A stretch of 64,000 bases of DNA. Origin: Hetaerina americana. Taxonomy: Eukaryota; Arthropoda; Insecta; Odonata; Calopterygidae. Below are positions 61,972 to 64,000 of the stretch, in pieces. The stretch's first letter is position 1. Each line of letters begins with the position of its first letter. A program made the translations under genes and the position numbers. The DNA lies in NCBI GenBank assembly GCA_022747635.1, contig JAKTNV010000010.1:42019527-42083526 (forward strand). The letters run 5' to 3'. The notes under the pieces were generated by a model. That model ran no database searches and was not told the origin of the DNA. It saw nothing but the letters and a program-made list of their open reading frames with translations.

Positions 61972-63423
61972 TGATGGTAAATCTAACAGTTTTCCACTTC
62001 ATTTAAAGCTGAATAATTTGGCAAAGAAGACTGTAGATCCATTAGTTGCCCTACGCTTTAACCTAAAAAAGCTCTGCAGTGCTTGATAATCCCACCCGCT
62101 ACACACCTGGCGGCCTCAAACGTGCAGTGAACACCAGAACGGTTCGGGGTTCGTACACGATTTACGGGGTTCGTACACGATTGACGGGATTCGTCGATCG
62201 CCGGTTGGTCGACGAAGACATTAAACGACTGCTTAATGCCTTCCACTTGGCAACAAACCAGAGGTCCACGATCAATCCGCGGGACAAAGCTGCAGATCGA
62301 GAGCGTAGCGACTAAAACCTCGAAGTCACTTCACCTAGGAGTTCAATTCCCTGAAGAAATGTAGAATCTTTTAACATGCGCGGTCCACATGGTTGTCGCC
62401 AACGTGAGCCACGACCCTCAGCCTCGAGTTATCCGTGCCCACCTGACCTACGGGACGCAGCTTCAATTCCTTGGAAAGGAACTGCAAGGCTCCATTTCGA
62501 CGCTTCATTTCATTAATAGTCCAACAGCCCGTGTACTAAGAAACGCTCGCCCAATGGTTGCAGTATAATCGTCTCAAATCTGAGGTTGAACCTGACCACT
62601 CAGCATATGATGATTGCTCCATCCCTCGGACACATTCATCATCTTCAACGATCAACATTTCCAACGAACGTTAGTACTCATGCAGCAGTCAGGGGGTCTC
62701 TCGCAACCAGTCAAGAGGAAAACATTGGTCACGAACACCCACGTCCTGCTCACAACCGTGTCACCTAAGAATTTTCTACAGCAGCCCATTTCATGACGAC
62801 TGGGAGACATCGAAACTAACCGAAGGCCAGATGACGTCTGATATCGGGTTAGATAAAAGCAGACCTGGAGGCAGTCAGATGTACACGCATCAAGCTAGTA
62901 GAAATACTACAAGTACACACTCCGATTGGACTACTATTTTAATTCATTAGCCTATCCGGGCTTGAGTCAACATCATTGTCAAATGAGCGGTGAGGATACG
63001 ACCATTGAATTTCAACTGTTAAAATCGGCCAATAAAATCTTGAATGGGAAATCCTAGTGCGAGCGTCAAAGTGCTACTGCTTCACGGGCTTGAAAGGACT
63101 TCGACTGATTATATACCCGCAGGTCCTGAGCATTGATAAGAATACCACAGCAAGTCCGTGCTGCCTGTCATTACGTACACTGCGACGTTTTGATTGGGAG
63201 TGCTGAGGTCTATCTTTGCCCATTCATGTGGCACAGAATGTTGCCTTGATGTGCATCCTTGGAAGTTGCCGTAACCACCGTGTTTCCGAGATGCACTGCG
63301 CCGGGAAAATGAAACCGCCAGACGGGCTCCCAGGCGTCGCAGTGTTGCAGGGGTTGGTCACTCGCCCTCTGTAGCATCTAATGCTACATGTAACTTAAGT
63401 GAACAAAGGGAGCCAAACATCAC
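61972..63423. other. Interval without recognised genes; possible 5' region of a LINE
   Basis: No frame has recognisable motifs. A short tandem repeat is at 62136-62190 (GGGGTTCGTACACGATT units). The right part may be the 5' UTR of the LINE ORF1 at 63424. Confidence 0.35.
62136..62195 (+). repeat. Short tandem repeat, ~20-bp unit
   Basis: GGGGTTCGTACACGATTTAC is followed by a second copy with one change and a partial third (GGGATTCGTCGAT). Confidence 0.8.
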
Positions 63424-64000
63424 TTGAACGGGTTGAACACTTGGCCCTATATGTTACAAGTGAGGAGGAGAAGAAATAGCAGCTGCAGAATTTGGTGGAA
63501 TTGCATGACGGCTTGCTGCAGGAATTGAGCGATTTTATTAGAGTAAAGACTTATGTCAATAAGGCCATCCACAGTAAGGTGGCGAGTCTGACATCCAGTT
63601 GACATCGGATGGCGGAGCTCGGCGGAACAACAAAGGCTGTCGGACAGAAGGCTATAAGGTTGGTAGCAGGAGCACGTACCACTTCTACGCAGACGAAGGC
63701 TGTGGAACAGAAGGCTACAAGGTTGGTCACAGTTACATGTACCACATCTACGCCGACCCGGCGCGAAGAACAAGGTGCGCAGGAGAACAGCACAGGGACT
63801 ATGGAGACAAAGGGATCTGAAAAAAGTCGGCGCGTAGTTACGGCAAAGAGCAGGAAAACTCAGCAGATGCCGCAGTCGGCGGATCAAGTGGAAAAATCAG
63901 CTACAGGAGTATCCGCAGCTTGTAGCACCGAAGGAAAGAGAAGGTGAATGGCAGGTACAGAGGAAGAAGGGGAGGCCTCAAAAGAAGGCCGAGCTAAAAA
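63424..64000 (+). pseudogene. R1-like LINE ORF1 (gag-like) N-terminal part, runs off the window
   Basis: Frame with LERVEHLALYVTSEEEKK, a stop, QLQNLVELHDGLLQELSDFI, another stop, then 63609-63947 (MAELGGTTKAVGQ...). After a frameshift, KEREGEWQVQRKKGRPQKK runs to the window end. A basic WxxVxRKK-type segment ahead of the expected zinc knuckles is common in R1-type LINE ORF1 proteins. The middle carries two copies of a 21-codon repeat (63633-63695 and 63696-63758). In-frame stops indicate decay. Confidence 0.5.

Noticed and set aside
1..64000. CRISPR arrays, bacterial operons, prophage or LTR retrotransposon structures
   Set aside because: None seen. The repeats are eukaryotic mobile elements, and no protease/integrase or long terminal direct repeats of LTR type were found.

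Overview
The window is eukaryotic, repeat-dominated DNA, most probably from an arthropod with a large genome. The reasons are: split coding sequence with GT-AG borders, non-LTR retrotransposons (LINEs), Penelope-like elements (PLEs), tRNA-derived SINEs, a mariner and a pogo/Tigger remnant, microsatellites, and a probable host gene that reads like the arthropod 'beaten path' immunoglobulin family. There are no bacterial-style operons.

The dominant component is one young LINE family on the minus strand. It has two ORFs: a gag-like ORF1 with three CCHC knuckles, and an ORF2 with APE endonuclease, reverse transcriptase, RNase H and a C-terminal zinc motif; this is I-group architecture. Eight copies or parts of copies are present: A1 (1-1047), B1 (1048-2189), C1 (2190-3764), D1 (3765-5783), E1 (5784-11549, full length), F (19368-25123), G (30242-35990) and H (45102-51142). 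F, G and H have target-site duplications (TSDs) of 12, 10 and 14 bp. G has both ORFs open and is the best candidate for a competent source copy. B1-C1-D1-E1 form an unusual head-to-tail chain of truncated copies ending in a full-length one.

Region by region: 1-11549 LINE chain; 11550-19355 AT-rich DNA with a SINE-like repeat, an internally deleted mariner, a foldback and a PLE scrap; 19368-25123 LINE F inside a SINE-like repeat; 25349-28250 AT-rich DNA, a (TA)n tract and a CR1-like relic with three copies of a 3'-end-like repeat; 29024-42238 three phase-compatible exons of a candidate host gene on the plus strand. LINE G and a SINE lie in its first intron, PLE1 and a hammerhead-like foldback in its second. 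From 43186 to 53315 there are tandem PLE copies (PLE2, PLE3), PLE2 being split by LINE H, which is itself split by a SINE. From 53317 to 64000 there are degenerate Jockey-like, R2-like and R1-like LINE pieces and a Tigger C-terminus.

The most interesting point is a LINE-SINE partnership. The last ~45-50 bp of the tRNA-derived SINE (46572-46843 and 36370-36675) match the 3' end of the abundant LINE, including the AAAACTACTACT tail. This suggests the SINE is mobilised by the LINE reverse transcriptase. A second theme is hammerhead-ribozyme-like cores arranged as inverted pairs around or without PLE bodies. Everything here comes from reading the sequence; no database search was possible.
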